DNA of 64,000 nt from CAZMXP01 sp964570285. GTDB taxonomy: Bacteria > Planctomycetota > PLA2. Positions within the stretch are counted from its first letter, which is position 1. Each line of letters starts with the position of its first letter. The notes under the pieces were generated by a model. That model was not told the DNA's origin. It saw only the letters and a list, made by a program, of their open reading frames with translations, and ran no database searches. The translations under genes were made by a program, and so were the position numbers. Location of the stretch: assembly GCA_964570285.1 (NCBI GenBank), contig CAZMXP010000008.1, positions 1 to 64,000 on the forward strand, written 5' to 3'. This document shows positions 23,272 to 32,796 of this stretch, piece after piece.

Positions 23272-25227
23272 ATGGGCGGCGACGTAATCCTGAATCTCGT
23301 CAAGACCGCGCTGATCGGGATCGTGGCGATCCTGCTCGGCGTCTCCCTCTGGCAGGCCAACGAGGTCGAGGGGCGCGTGCGCGACCTGCAGTTGGCCGTC
23401 TCCGACCTTCGGGAGGCCGCCGCCAAGGGCGGCTTCGCGAGGGGGGCCGCGGGGGGGACGGACGTCGTTCCCGTGACGCCCGCGGAGGCCGACCCCCGCA
23501 CGCTGCCCTACTGGAAGACCGACGACAACATCCTGACCGACCCGGCGCGCGAGCCCGCGCCGCCCCCGGGGGCCCCGCGCGGGGGCACGATCCACTACTA
23601 CACGCGTTCGAACCCGATCAGCCTCAACGTCCACGTGCTGAACGAGGCGGAGTTGCAGGAGCGCATCGCGGCGCCGGTGTACGAGTACATGGCCGAGCAG
23701 TCCCGCATCGACCCCGACGACTACGTCGCCGGGATCTGCAACCGCGCCACGGTCAACGCCGACTTCACCGAGTTCACCTGCTACGTCCGCAAGGGCGTCT
23801 ACTGGCACCCGCCCTACGTCACGGGCGAGGAGCGGCGCGGCAGCCTGCGGTGGCTCGCCGACCTGCCGCGGCAGGAGGTGACCGCCGAGGACATCAAGTT
23901 CACCTTCGACACGATCATGAACCCGCTCAGCGAGTGCAGCTCGGAGGCGAGCTACCTCGGCGACGTCGCGGCGGTGGAAGTCGTGGACCCCTACGTGGTC
24001 AAGATCCGCTGGAAGCGGTCGCTCTACTACAACAAGAGCACGACCTTCGGCCTGCTGATGATCTACCCGAAGTTCATCTTCGGGCGCGACGAGCGCGGGA
24101 ACCCGCTGCCCGACGACCTCGTCGCGCCGACCTTCCCGAAGCACTGGTACTCCAAGCGCATGTGCGGCACCGGGCCCTTCCAGTTCGACGGCTTCGTGGA
24201 CAACCAGTTCATCCGGCTGAAGCGCAACCCGGACTGGTGGAACCCCGGCAAGCCGGTGATCGACGGGGTCTACCTGCACATCCAGGCGGAGCCCGAGATC
24301 CTGCTGTCGATGTTCCGCGCGGGCAAGATCGACGTCTTCTACGCGACGCCGGCGCAGTATCGCGCGCAGTACCTCGAGGGCAAGGAGGACAGCCTCAAGG
24401 GGATGGTCGACCGCGGCGAGGCGACGCTGAAGCTGTGGGAGACCTTCGCCTACTACTACTTCGGGTGGAACCTCCGGCTGCCCCAGCTCGCCGAGCGGCA
24501 GGTGCGGCGCGCGCTCGCCCACCTCTACCCCGAGGAGCAGATCATCCGCGACGTCTACTACGGCCTCGCCGTGCCCCACGACAGCCCGGTCCACCGCTGG
24601 GAGGCGGCCTACGTGAAGGATCTCGAGCCCTTCCCGCTCGACATCGCCCGGGCCGCGGCGATCCTCGACGAGGCGGGCTGGCGGATCGGCAGCGAGGGCG
24701 TGCGCGAGAAGATGGTGGACGGCAAGCCCGTGCAACTCCGCTTCCGCATGCTCTTCCCGACCTCCAGCAACACGATCCGCGACGCGGTGCTGCTCTACCA
24801 GAAGTCGGCGGAGAAGGCGGGCATCCTCATCGAGCCGCAGCCGCGCGAGTGGCAGGCGATGATCAAGATGCTCGACGACAAGGAGTTCGAGGCGTGCGCG
24901 CTCGGCTGGGGCAACTCGTGGGACGCCGACCCGAGCCAGATCTGGCACAGCGACTCCGCCCGCGCCGCGAAGGGCAGCAACTACGGCAGCTACATCAGCC
25001 CCGAGGTGGACGCCTGCATCGAGAGCCTGAAGACCGAGTTCGACCCGGACAAGCGCAAGCTGCTCTGGGAGAAGTTCCAGCGCACGATCGTCGGCGACGA
25101 GCCCTACCGCTTCTCGGTCATCCCGACGCGGCCGTGGTTCGTCAGCAGCCGCCTCGGCAACCCCTACTTCGCGAAGCTGAGGCCGCAGGACTGGTTCCTG
25201 CCGTGGTTCGTGAAGGACCCGAAGTAG
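23272..25227 (+). CDS. ABC transporter substrate-binding protein, family 5 (oligopeptide type), membrane-anchored
   Basis: 651 residues. A single N-terminal hydrophobic segment (10-27, ALIGIVAILLGVSLW) without a cleavage site suggests an uncleaved membrane anchor, followed by a ~30-residue linker with a helical stretch. The SBP_bac_5 domain (about 105-640) includes VTAEDIKFTFDTIMNP, GTGPFQFDGFVDNQFIRLKRNPDWW and LGWGNSWDADPSQIWHSDSA. It should bind peptides or similar compounds for the two permeases that follow 16 bp downstream and overlapping. Confidence 0.88.
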   Translation: MGGDVILNLVKTALIGIVAILLGVSLWQANEVEGRVRDLQLAVSDLREAAAKGGFARGAAGGTDVVPVTPAEADPRTLPYWKTDDNILTDPAREPAPPPGAPRGGTIHYYTRSNPISLNVHVLNEAELQERIAAPVYEYMAEQSRIDPDDYVAGICNRATVNADFTEFTCYVRKGVYWHPPYVTGEERRGSLRWLADLPRQEVTAEDIKFTFDTIMNPLSECSSEASYLGDVAAVEVVDPYVVKIRWKRSLYYNKSTTFGLLMIYPKFIFGRDERGNPLPDDLVAPTFPKHWYSKRMCGTGPFQFDGFVDNQFIRLKRNPDWWNPGKPVIDGVYLHIQAEPEILLSMFRAGKIDVFYATPAQYRAQYLEGKEDSLKGMVDRGEATLKLWETFAYYYFGWNLRLPQLAERQVRRALAHLYPEEQIIRDVYYGLAVPHDSPVHRWEAAYVKDLEPFPLDIARAAAILDEAGWRIGSEGVREKMVDGKPVQLRFRMLFPTSSNTIRDAVLLYQKSAEKAGILIEPQPREWQAMIKMLDDKEFEACALGWGNSWDADPSQIWHSDSARAAKGSNYGSYISPEVDACIESLKTEFDPDKRKLLWEKFQRTIVGDEPYRFSVIPTRPWFVSSRLGNPYFAKLRPQDWFLPWFVKDPK

Positions 25228-25243
25228 AGGGGGCGCGGGGGCC

Positions 25244-26818
25244 GTGGGCACCTACATCGTCCGGCGGCTGCTGCTGATGGTCCCGACGATCCTCGTGATC
25301 TCGGTGATCAACTTCGCGATCATCAACGCCGCGCCGGCGCCGCGCCTCTCGAACGTCAACGCCGACGGGATCTTCGACAAGTCGGCGTCGGCCGAGGCGA
25401 ACGAGGGGGAGTTCATCTTCCGGCAGACCTTCGCGCTCGACAAGCCGGTCTTCTGGAACACCCGCTACGCCCTCGACGACGCGGAGATCCTCTGGCGCGT
25501 CTCGAGCTACCTGCGGCCGTGGGAGCTGCCGAAGGACCGCCGCGCGCACCGGGACACGCTCGCCGACTACGGGCGCGTGATCATCCCGCACCTCGTGCGC
25601 ATCTGCGACGCGGCGACCGCGCCCTTGGGGGCGTGGCCCGAGGCGTGGGCCGCCGACTACGCCCGCCGCTGGAGGGAGGCGCGGGAGCTCTGGATGAAGG
25701 CCGGCCGGCCCCCCGACGCCTCGGTCGCGTGGCCGCCGCCGGAGGAGGCGCCGCCGTCCGACGCGGCGTGGCGCGCGCGCCTCGCGCGCTACGCCCTCGA
25801 CCGGCTCGCGAACAACGCGCCGCGGCGCCCGGTCTTCGCGTACGGCGAGGACGTGACCGACGAGATCCTCGAACGCAACCGCGCGATCCGACGCGAGGCG
25901 ATCCAGCTCCGCTCGATCTGGAACGACGCCGGTGCCACCGACCGGCAGAAGGCGGAGCGCTGGAAGGCCTGGTACGAGGAGCGCAAGGCGGAGTGGGAGT
26001 ACTCGGCCGGGGACAAGTTCGCGATGTGCCTTGGGGAGACGCGGTTCGCGAAGTTCTGGGGGAACCTGCTGACCGGCGACCTCGGCACGTCGTTCAAGCA
26101 CCGGAAGAAGGTCTGGACGCTGATCTTCGAGCGGCTGCACATCTCGCTGACGCTCTCGTTCGGCTCGCTGCTGCTCGCCTACCTGATCAGCATCCCGCTC
26201 GGCATCCTCTCCGCGGTGACGCACCGCTCCCTCGGGGACCGGGTCACGTCGGTGACGCTCTTCGGCCTCTACAGCCTGCCGACGATGTTCCTCGGCGTGC
26301 TGCTGCTGCAGTACTTCGCGCTCAAGCTCGACTGGGCGCCGGTCTCCGGCTTCTCGAGCGCCGACTACGCGCAGCGCACGGTCCTCTCGAAGCTCGCGGA
26401 CAACCTCGGCCACCTCGTGCTGCCGGTGATCACGATGACCGTCGGGGCGATCGCCTACCTCTCCCGGATCATGAAGTCGGGGCTGATCGAGATCATCCGC
26501 AGCGACTTCGTGCGCACCGCGCGCGCGAAGGGGCTGTCGGAGTTCGTCGTCGTGATGAAGCACGCGGTCCGCAACAGCCTCATCCCCATCATCACGATCC
26601 TCGGCGCGTCCCTGCCGGCGCTGATCGGGGGGTCGGTGATCGTCGAGTACATCTTCGGCATCGAGGGGATGGGCAAGCTCGGCTACGACTCCGTGATCAG
26701 CCGCGACTACGGCGTGATCATGGGGATCAACATCCTCGCGGCGGTCCTGACGATGGTCGGGGTCTTCCTCGCCGACCTCTGCTACGCCATCGTCGACCCG
26801 AGGATCAGCTACAAGTGA
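25244..26818 (+). CDS. ABC transporter permease, DppB/OppB family, with long extracytoplasmic insert
   Basis: 524 residues; DppB proteins are usually 310-340. It opens typically (GTYIVRRLLLMVPTILVISVINFAI), then carries about 260 extra hydrophilic residues before the core permease (about 295-520). The core has LTLSFGSLLLAYLISIPLGILSAV and the EAA-type loop RTARAKGLSEFVVVMKHAVRNSLIPI that contacts the ATPase. The insert should lie outside the cytoplasm. GTG start 16 bp after the binding-protein gene. No recognisable domain in the insert. Confidence 0.87.
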   Translation: MGTYIVRRLLLMVPTILVISVINFAIINAAPAPRLSNVNADGIFDKSASAEANEGEFIFRQTFALDKPVFWNTRYALDDAEILWRVSSYLRPWELPKDRRAHRDTLADYGRVIIPHLVRICDAATAPLGAWPEAWAADYARRWREARELWMKAGRPPDASVAWPPPEEAPPSDAAWRARLARYALDRLANNAPRRPVFAYGEDVTDEILERNRAIRREAIQLRSIWNDAGATDRQKAERWKAWYEERKAEWEYSAGDKFAMCLGETRFAKFWGNLLTGDLGTSFKHRKKVWTLIFERLHISLTLSFGSLLLAYLISIPLGILSAVTHRSLGDRVTSVTLFGLYSLPTMFLGVLLLQYFALKLDWAPVSGFSSADYAQRTVLSKLADNLGHLVLPVITMTVGAIAYLSRIMKSGLIEIIRSDFVRTARAKGLSEFVVVMKHAVRNSLIPIITILGASLPALIGGSVIVEYIFGIEGMGKLGYDSVISRDYGVIMGINILAAVLTMVGVFLADLCYAIVDPRISYK

Positions 26819-28023
26819 CGAACTTCGACATCGCCGTGGCGCAATTCCGCAAGAACCGCGGCGCGGTCTGGTGCGTCCGCGGCGTCGGGCTCCTGCTGCT
26901 GCTCGCGACCTACGCGCCGCTGCTCGCCCTCGACGTGCCCTTCTGGACCGATCTCGGCGGCACGAGCTCCTTCCCGTGGTTCCGGTCGCTCTTCGACCCG
27001 CGGGTCTTCGGGGAGCGCGTCGACGTCTTCTTCAACCTGCTGATGGCGACGCTGCCCCTGCTGCTGCTCCTCTGGAACTGGCCGCGCCGGTTCGCGCGCG
27101 GGCCGCGCCTCGCCGCGTGGGCGGTCGTTCACGCCGCGCTCTTCCTCGGCGTCGACGCGGCGCGCCAGGAGTGGCGCACGCAGACCGTGGACTACGCCGA
27201 GCAGGTGCATGCCGCGGGCGCCTCCGCGCTCTTCCCGCCGGTCGCCCACCACCCCGGCAAGCGCGACTCGCGCTACAGCCTCACGCCGCCGCTGTCGCGG
27301 GGCGTCTCGCGCCCCGGCCAGGGCGACGCCGCCTCCGGCTCCCCGCGCCCCTATTTCATCCTCGGTTCCGACAACCTCGGCAACGACGTGCTGACGCGCC
27401 TGCTCTACGGCACGCGCATCTCGCTGACGATCGGCGTGCTCTCGGTCGCGATCTACCTGCTGATCGGCATCCTGCTCGGCGCCGTCGCCGGCTACTTCGG
27501 CGGGTGGATCGACGACGCGATCATGCTCTTCACGCAGGCGATGATGACGATCCCGTTCTTCTTCCTGCTGCTCTTCCTGATCGCGGTGCGGCCGAAGACG
27601 GGCATCTACGACATCATGCTCGTGATCGGCATCGTGAGCTGGCCGATGGTGATGCGGCTCGTGCGCGGCGAGTTCCTCAAGCAGCGCGAGATCGACTATG
27701 TCGTCGCCGCCCGCTCGCTGGGGCTGTCGAACGCGCGCATCATGTTCCGGCACATCGTCCCGAACGCCCTCGCGCCGGTTTTCGTCTCGGCGACCTTCGG
27801 CGTGGCGGTCGCGATCCTCGCCGAATCGAGCCTCGCCTTCCTCGGCCTCGGCGACCCGGAGGCGCCCTCCTGGGGCCAGATCCTCAAGATCGGCTACGAG
27901 ACGCGCCCCATCGGCGCCCACCTGATCTGGAGCGGCGGGCTCGCGATCTTCGGCCTCGTGCTGATGATCAACGTCATCGGCGAGGCGCTGCGCGACGCGC
28001 TGGACCCGAAGCTCCGCCGCTGA
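26815..28023 (+). CDS. ABC transporter permease, DppC/OppC family
   Basis: 402 residues. The GTG start overlaps the preceding stop (GTGA). The core (about 185-400) has GSDNLGNDVLTRLLYGTRISLTIG and the EAA-like loop AARSLGLSNARIMFRHIVPNALAPV. Between the first membrane segment (24-40) and the core lies an insert with two further hydrophobic stretches (about 76-90 and 100-115). With the preceding genes it forms the membrane part of an importer, but the ATP-binding subunits are not adjacent: the next gene is convergent, 2 bp away. Confidence 0.87.
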   Translation: MTNFDIAVAQFRKNRGAVWCVRGVGLLLLLATYAPLLALDVPFWTDLGGTSSFPWFRSLFDPRVFGERVDVFFNLLMATLPLLLLLWNWPRRFARGPRLAAWAVVHAALFLGVDAARQEWRTQTVDYAEQVHAAGASALFPPVAHHPGKRDSRYSLTPPLSRGVSRPGQGDAASGSPRPYFILGSDNLGNDVLTRLLYGTRISLTIGVLSVAIYLLIGILLGAVAGYFGGWIDDAIMLFTQAMMTIPFFFLLLFLIAVRPKTGIYDIMLVIGIVSWPMVMRLVRGEFLKQREIDYVVAARSLGLSNARIMFRHIVPNALAPVFVSATFGVAVAILAESSLAFLGLGDPEAPSWGQILKIGYETRPIGAHLIWSGGLAIFGLVLMINVIGEALRDALDPKLRR

Positions 28024-28025
28024 CG

Positions 28026-29009
28026 CTACGCGACGGCGTCGCCCGGGGCCGCGGGCTTCTTCCCCGGGGCGAGCCCGCGGAGGAACCGCTTGATCCTCGC
28101 CTTGAGGCCGAGGCGGTCGAGCGTGCGCACGACCCAGGCGGAAAAGGACTCCATCGCGGCATGGGTGGCGATCGCGACGCGGTTGCCGAGCGTGGGACGC
28201 AGGTAGTAGAGGTCCGCGCAGAGCGTGCTCGCCGTCGCGAAGAACTCCTTGTGGTCGCCCTCCCCCTGCGTGAAGTCGAAGAGGCGCCACCGGCCCTCGG
28301 CGAAGAGCGCGTCGAACGCGTGGTACTGGAGCACCGTGCCCGGCGAGAGCGCCCGGTAGGCCGGGTCGTAGCCGAGGTAGTCGTAGACGAGGACCCCGTC
28401 GCGGGAGGGGCAGTAGAGGTAGGCGACGGGCTTCTCGCCGTGGAACAGGAGGTAGGCGCGCACGCGATCCTCGGCGGCGGCCCCGCGCATCCCGTCGAGA
28501 AACGCGGCATCCGCGGGGAGGCCCGCGTCGAGCAGGCGCTCCTGGTAGGTGTGGGCGGAGACGAGGCGGGCGAGCCGGTGGAATTCCGCCATCTCTCCGG
28601 GGCTGCGGTAGAGCTGCCAGCGGGCGGTGCCTTCGCAGTGCTCCTCGAAGCGGCGCACCTTCTTGCGCAGGTTGGCGCGCGTCTTCGACGAGAACTTCGA
28701 CAGGTACGTGTCGAAGGTCCCGCTCAGGTCGGTCACGTAGCGCTTGTACTGCTGGGGCGCGTAGCGGAGCGCCCCCGCCGCCCGGGCCCGCCGCGGCAGC
28801 GGCGCCTCGATGGGATGCGAGCGCAGCAGGCGCCCGTGAAGACCCGGCGGGAGCGGCCCGGCGGAGGCCGCCAACGCGTCGGGATCGCCGCGGAGCAGGA
28901 AGAAGGGGGCCTTGTACTCGGCGAGGCGCAGCACGCGGGTGAAGATCCGGAACTCGCCCAGACGGAAGGTCAGCGGGATCCGGGACTCGCGCCAGACGCC
29001 GTCGCTCAC
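28026..29009 (-). CDS. FemAB/BioF2-like acetyltransferase-fold protein
   Basis: 327 residues from a GTG overlapping the deacetylase stop (GTGA). A GNAT-like Acetyltransf_6 region is recognisable by FSSKTRANLRKKVRRFEE (near 110), LLFHGEKPVAYLYC, YDYLGYDPAYRALSPGTVLQYHAFDALF and FDFTQGEGDHKEFFAT. Proteins of this class transfer acyl or aminoacyl groups in cell-wall or exopolysaccharide synthesis. It is the last gene of the minus-strand polysaccharide operon. The donor and acceptor are unknown. Confidence 0.78.
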   Translation of the reverse strand: MSDGVWRESRIPLTFRLGEFRIFTRVLRLAEYKAPFFLLRGDPDALAASAGPLPPGLHGRLLRSHPIEAPLPRRARAAGALRYAPQQYKRYVTDLSGTFDTYLSKFSSKTRANLRKKVRRFEEHCEGTARWQLYRSPGEMAEFHRLARLVSAHTYQERLLDAGLPADAAFLDGMRGAAAEDRVRAYLLFHGEKPVAYLYCPSRDGVLVYDYLGYDPAYRALSPGTVLQYHAFDALFAEGRWRLFDFTQGEGDHKEFFATASTLCADLYYLRPTLGNRVAIATHAAMESFSAWVVRTLDRLGLKARIKRFLRGLAPGKKPAAPGDAVA

Positions 29010-30001
29010 GGGAGGATTCGTCGGCACGCCTGCCCCAGAATCCTCAGCGCCGTGCGGCCGGGATGAGACCGGGGCACCGACGCCGGGGCGGGCTGGGGCA
29101 CGGCCGCGCGCTCCAGATCCGCGAAGGTCGAGGTGACAAAGCGGTCCCGGTTCTCGGCCAGATAGCGGCAGAGCCAGCGGTGGCGGCGCAACATCGTCGC
29201 GTCGCCCTTCCGTCGTTCCGCGTCGACGAGTTCGAAGCTGTGCGAGACGATGACGAGCGAGTACCAGCCCTCGCGCCACGCGGCCTCCATCACCATCCGG
29301 AGCTCCGACTCCGAACAGGCCGCGAGCTGGACGTGGCGCACATGCCCCGGCCAGTCCCTGAAGAACCCGATGGGAAACTCGAGGACCCCGTGCAGCTCGG
29401 TCGGCTGGAGCAGCGGTGCCTCGGTCGGCATGTCGCACGTCCGCCCCATGAACGCGGTGTTGTGGCTCGTGTCGAAGGGGATGCCGAGGCGCGCGAGGGC
29501 GCGCAGCGTGTCGAGGTTCGCGCCGTAGTTGCCCGCGCGGAACGCACGAACCGACTCCGCCCCCGCCTCGCGGAGGAGCGCGAGGGCGCGGTCGAGGAGC
29601 AGCGTCTGCTCGTCGAGGCTGAAGTCCCGCAGGTTCATGCGCAGCGCGCCGGCGATGAGCGGCGGGTCCGAGCGGTGCGCCCACTCGGTATGGAGGTGGA
29701 GCTGGGCGTCATGCCCGCGGCCCTGCACGTCGCCCACGATGCGCGCGAGGTGGGCGGGGTCGCAGCAGTGCGCGGAGAGGGACTCGATCAGGAAGACCGC
29801 CTTCAGTCCGTGGCGGTCCAACTCGTCCATCTGGTACCGGATGCCGTACTCGCCTTCCGGCGTGAGGCCGTAGACGTCGGCCTCGACCGCTTTCGCCACG
29901 GAGTCCGGCGAGAGATCCCAGCCCGCGGGCCAGAATTCGGTGTCGACCGTGAGGAAGACACGGACGGGCGGCATGCGAGTGGACGGTTCTGCAGTGCTCA
30001 T
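29006..30001 (-). CDS. Polysaccharide deacetylase-like (NodB/WalW-type) protein
   Basis: 331 residues. The NodB-fold metal site is suggested by VFLTVDTEFWPAGW (aspartate pair) near residue 15 and LHLHTEWAHR (histidine) near 105; GLKAVFLIESL matches the second strand. A late VIVSHSFELV fits the closing histidine motif. It likely removes acetyl groups from surface sugars. The ATG is preceded by GGGGGCGAGC and by TAGACT 14 nt upstream. A 225-bp gap separates it from the glycosyltransferase upstream, so it may have its own promoter. Confidence 0.77.
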   Translation of the reverse strand: MSTAEPSTRMPPVRVFLTVDTEFWPAGWDLSPDSVAKAVEADVYGLTPEGEYGIRYQMDELDRHGLKAVFLIESLSAHCCDPAHLARIVGDVQGRGHDAQLHLHTEWAHRSDPPLIAGALRMNLRDFSLDEQTLLLDRALALLREAGAESVRAFRAGNYGANLDTLRALARLGIPFDTSHNTAFMGRTCDMPTEAPLLQPTELHGVLEFPIGFFRDWPGHVRHVQLAACSESELRMVMEAAWREGWYSLVIVSHSFELVDAERRKGDATMLRRHRWLCRYLAENRDRFVTSTFADLERAAVPQPAPASVPRSHPGRTALRILGQACRRILP

Positions 30002-30226
30002 GCTCGCCCCCGCGAAGTCTACCCTCCACCGGGGCTGGCGAAAGCCATCGCCGCGCCCCGCGGGAGCGCGGGTGCCCCACTCTGGGCCTCTCGACGGGGC
30101 CACAGGCCCGCGCCGGGTCGATCCTGCGTGATCGCGCACTCCCTCCCGGGGCCTCCCGCGAGGCGGCCCTTCGTTCCACGGGCCCGCCGCGGGCCTCCGG
30201 GCATGAGGGAAGGATTCACACTGGTC

Positions 30227-31480
30227 TCATCGGCAATTGTCGAGCAGGAGCGCGAGCGCCGCGGACCGGGCGCGACGGCTGTGGCTCTCGATGACCGGCG
30301 CGCCGGGCAGCGGGGCATGGCCGCGGCGGACGTCGGCAAGGAATCGCGAGAGCATCGCACGGATCGCGCCGCGGGAGTCGAGCGGCGCCACCGTGTCGAG
30401 CCCCGCCTCGCGCATGACTCCAGCGGTGTCGCCCTCGGGGTCGGTCAGCGCGAGGATCGGGCGACCCGCACGGAGGTACTCGTAGATCTTCGCGGGGATC
30501 TGGTGGTTGCAGTTGCTCGCCTGGAAGACCAGCAGCCCGTCGGCGGAGAGCATCTCCGACAGCGCCGCGCGGTAGGGGATCGGCGGCTCGAGCCTCGCGA
30601 TGTCGCCGATGCCGTGCTCGTCGATGAGCCGCTGGTGGTGCGCATCGTTGCCGCTCGCGCGCAGGCGGACCTGCAGCCGCGCCGGGGTCGCCTCCCCCGA
30701 GCGCATCAGGTCGGCGAGCGCGCCGTAGAAGGCGGTCGGGTCGCGCTCGCTCGGGTAGAGCACGCCGCTGTGCAGCAGCAGCAGCGGCCCGTCGCCGCCC
30801 CCCGGCGGCGCGGCGGCCCCCGTGGCCCCCTCGAAGGCCCGCTCGTCGTAGCCGTTCGGGATCACCTGCCAGCGCCAGGCGGGCACCTCCGGGTAGCGTG
30901 CGGCGTACATCGCGCGCGCGCCCGGGGCGGTGAAGACGACCCGCGTCGCCTCGGCGACGATGCTCCGCTCCAGCTTCAGGAAGGACGCGCGGCGCCGCGG
31001 CTGCGACGGGTAGCCCGGCTCCGTCATCGAGTCGCGCAGGTCGGCGATCCACGGCAGGCCGCTCTTCCGGTGCAGCGTCCGCCCGATCCACTGCGCCGTC
31101 GCGATGGGATAGGTGGACCAGATCGCCGCCGGGCGGTGCTCGCGGATGAGCCGCAGGCCCGCGCGCACGCCCCCCCAATACCAGCTCGCCCAGTTGTCGG
31201 GCAGCGCGAGCGCGAGCGGATAGCGCCCGAAGAGGCTCAGGTGGCGCTCGGTGTCGAGGGCGAAGGCGCGCTCGACGTGCATCCCCTCGGGGATGTCCCC
31301 CATCTGGTCGTCGCCGGTGCTCGCATAGGCGCGCGGGTGCGCCGTGAGCACGACGGGTTCCCACCCGTGCTCGCGCAGGTGCCGCGAGAACGCGAGCGTG
31401 CGGTGCACGCCGCTGCTCCCGCGCACCGGCGGGTAGTGGAAGGCGACCATCAGCACGCGACGGTTCGCAGGGGGCGCCAT
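30227..31480 (-). CDS. Glycosyltransferase, family 4-like
   Basis: 417 residues. Opens NRRVLMVAFHYPPVRGSSGVHRTLAFSRHLREHGWEPVVLT, the common start of GT4 enzymes of capsule loci. Further blocks are WIADLRDSM, QVIPNGYDERAF, LLLHSGVLYPSERDP and IPAKIYEYLRAGRPILALTDPEGD (donor-binding region). It begins 2 bp after the stop of the PLP decarboxylase gene. It is a good candidate to build the repeat unit of the surface polysaccharide. Sugar specificity not readable. Confidence 0.87.
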   Translation of the reverse strand: MAPPANRRVLMVAFHYPPVRGSSGVHRTLAFSRHLREHGWEPVVLTAHPRAYASTGDDQMGDIPEGMHVERAFALDTERHLSLFGRYPLALALPDNWASWYWGGVRAGLRLIREHRPAAIWSTYPIATAQWIGRTLHRKSGLPWIADLRDSMTEPGYPSQPRRRASFLKLERSIVAEATRVVFTAPGARAMYAARYPEVPAWRWQVIPNGYDERAFEGATGAAAPPGGGDGPLLLLHSGVLYPSERDPTAFYGALADLMRSGEATPARLQVRLRASGNDAHHQRLIDEHGIGDIARLEPPIPYRAALSEMLSADGLLVFQASNCNHQIPAKIYEYLRAGRPILALTDPEGDTAGVMREAGLDTVAPLDSRGAIRAMLSRFLADVRRGHAPLPGAPVIESHSRRARSAALALLLDNCR

Positions 31481-31482
31481 GG

Positions 31483-32796
31483 CTACGGAAGCCCCACCAG
31501 CGGCTGCTCGAAGCTGCCGCGAGGGCGGATGCCCCGGTGGCTCCCCGCCTCCGCGAGCACCTCCGCGGCCATCGGCTGGCTGAGGAAGCCGACCGGGCTC
31601 GCGGTGAGGCCGTAGGCGCCCGACTGCAGGATCGCGACGAGGTCGCCGTCGCGCACCGGCGCGAGCGTCGCCTGCCTCGCCAGCGTGTCGAGCGGCGTGC
31701 AGAGCGGGCCGACGAGGGCCGCCTCCATCGTCGCCTCGCCGCCCGCGCGCGAGGCGTTCACGACGGGGTAGTCGCGCTTGATCACCTGGCCGAGGTTGCC
31801 CGAGGCGGCGAGGTGGTGGTGCATGCCGCCGTCGGTCACGACGAAGGTCTTCCCGCGCGACTGCTTCACGGCGCGCGCGCGACAGAGATAGACGCCGCCG
31901 GGACCCGCGAGGAAGCGGCCCGGCTCGACGAGGATGTGTGCCGACGCGAGCGCCGCGTGCGCGCCCATCTCCGCGAGCAGCGCCTCCGCGCCGGACCTCA
32001 CCGCGGCGAGGTCGAGGTCGCTCTCGTTCGCGAAATAGGGGATGCCGAGGCCGCCGCCGAGGTCGAGCGTCCGGAGCGGCTCGCCGGAGATCTCGGCGGC
32101 GCGCAGCCCGACCTCGAAGGCGTGGCGCCACTGGCCGACGAGCACGTCGGCGTCGAGGATCTGCGTGCCGGCGAACATGTGCACGCCGGAGAAGCGCAGC
32201 CCCTTCCGGCCGCGCACGAGCCCGATGATTTCGGCGAGGCGCTCCTCGTCGAACCCGAAAGGCGCGGGCTGCCCGCCCATGCGCATCGCGCCGCCGCTGG
32301 CCGCCGCCGAGGGATTGACGCGCACCGCGACGTCGATCGGCGTGCCGAACCAGCCCGCGAGGCGCGCGAGATGCTCGATCTCCTGCTCCGACTCGGCGTG
32401 GATCTCGCCGATGCCGCGCCGCACGACGAGCGCCAGCTCCTCCGGAGACTTGCCCGGACCCGCGAACAGGATGCGCTCCGGCGGCGCGCCGGCGGCGCGC
32501 GCGCGCAGGTACTCGGCGCCGCTCGCGATCTCGAGCCCCGCCCCCCCCTCGACGAAGAGGCGGGCCACGGCGGGGTTCGGGTTCGCCTTGATGCTGAAGT
32601 AGACGTCGAACCGCGCGGGCAGGTGGGCGCGCAGCAGCGCGAGCCGCCCGCGCAGCAGCGCGGCGTCGTAGGCGTAGAGCGGCGTGCCGTGCACCCGGGC
32701 CAGCTCGGAGACGGCGACGCCGCCCACCGTCATCTCCCCGTCCCGCGGCGTGAAGTGCTCGGCGACGAGCCGCGTCGCGCGCGCGGCCGCGCTCAT
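31483..32796 (-). CDS. PLP-dependent decarboxylase, exosortase-A-locus type
   Basis: 437 residues of the ornithine/diaminopimelate decarboxylase fold-III family. The PLP lysine is in YFSIKANPNPAV (about 68-79); LDLGGGLGIPYF, VEPGRFLAGPGGVYL and the C-terminal Gln-Ser-Gly-Ala-Tyr-Gly (QSGAYGLTASPVGFL) complete the site. A subfamily of these enzymes recurs in XrtA polysaccharide loci beside an acyl-CoA-ligase-like protein and ACP, exactly as here. Substrate is probably an amino acid attached to or destined for the polysaccharide. The ATG overlaps the ligase stop. Confidence 0.9.
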   Translation of the reverse strand: MSAAARATRLVAEHFTPRDGEMTVGGVAVSELARVHGTPLYAYDAALLRGRLALLRAHLPARFDVYFSIKANPNPAVARLFVEGGAGLEIASGAEYLRARAAGAPPERILFAGPGKSPEELALVVRRGIGEIHAESEQEIEHLARLAGWFGTPIDVAVRVNPSAAASGGAMRMGGQPAPFGFDEERLAEIIGLVRGRKGLRFSGVHMFAGTQILDADVLVGQWRHAFEVGLRAAEISGEPLRTLDLGGGLGIPYFANESDLDLAAVRSGAEALLAEMGAHAALASAHILVEPGRFLAGPGGVYLCRARAVKQSRGKTFVVTDGGMHHHLAASGNLGQVIKRDYPVVNASRAGGEATMEAALVGPLCTPLDTLARQATLAPVRDGDLVAILQSGAYGLTASPVGFLSQPMAAEVLAEAGSHRGIRPRGSFEQPLVGLP

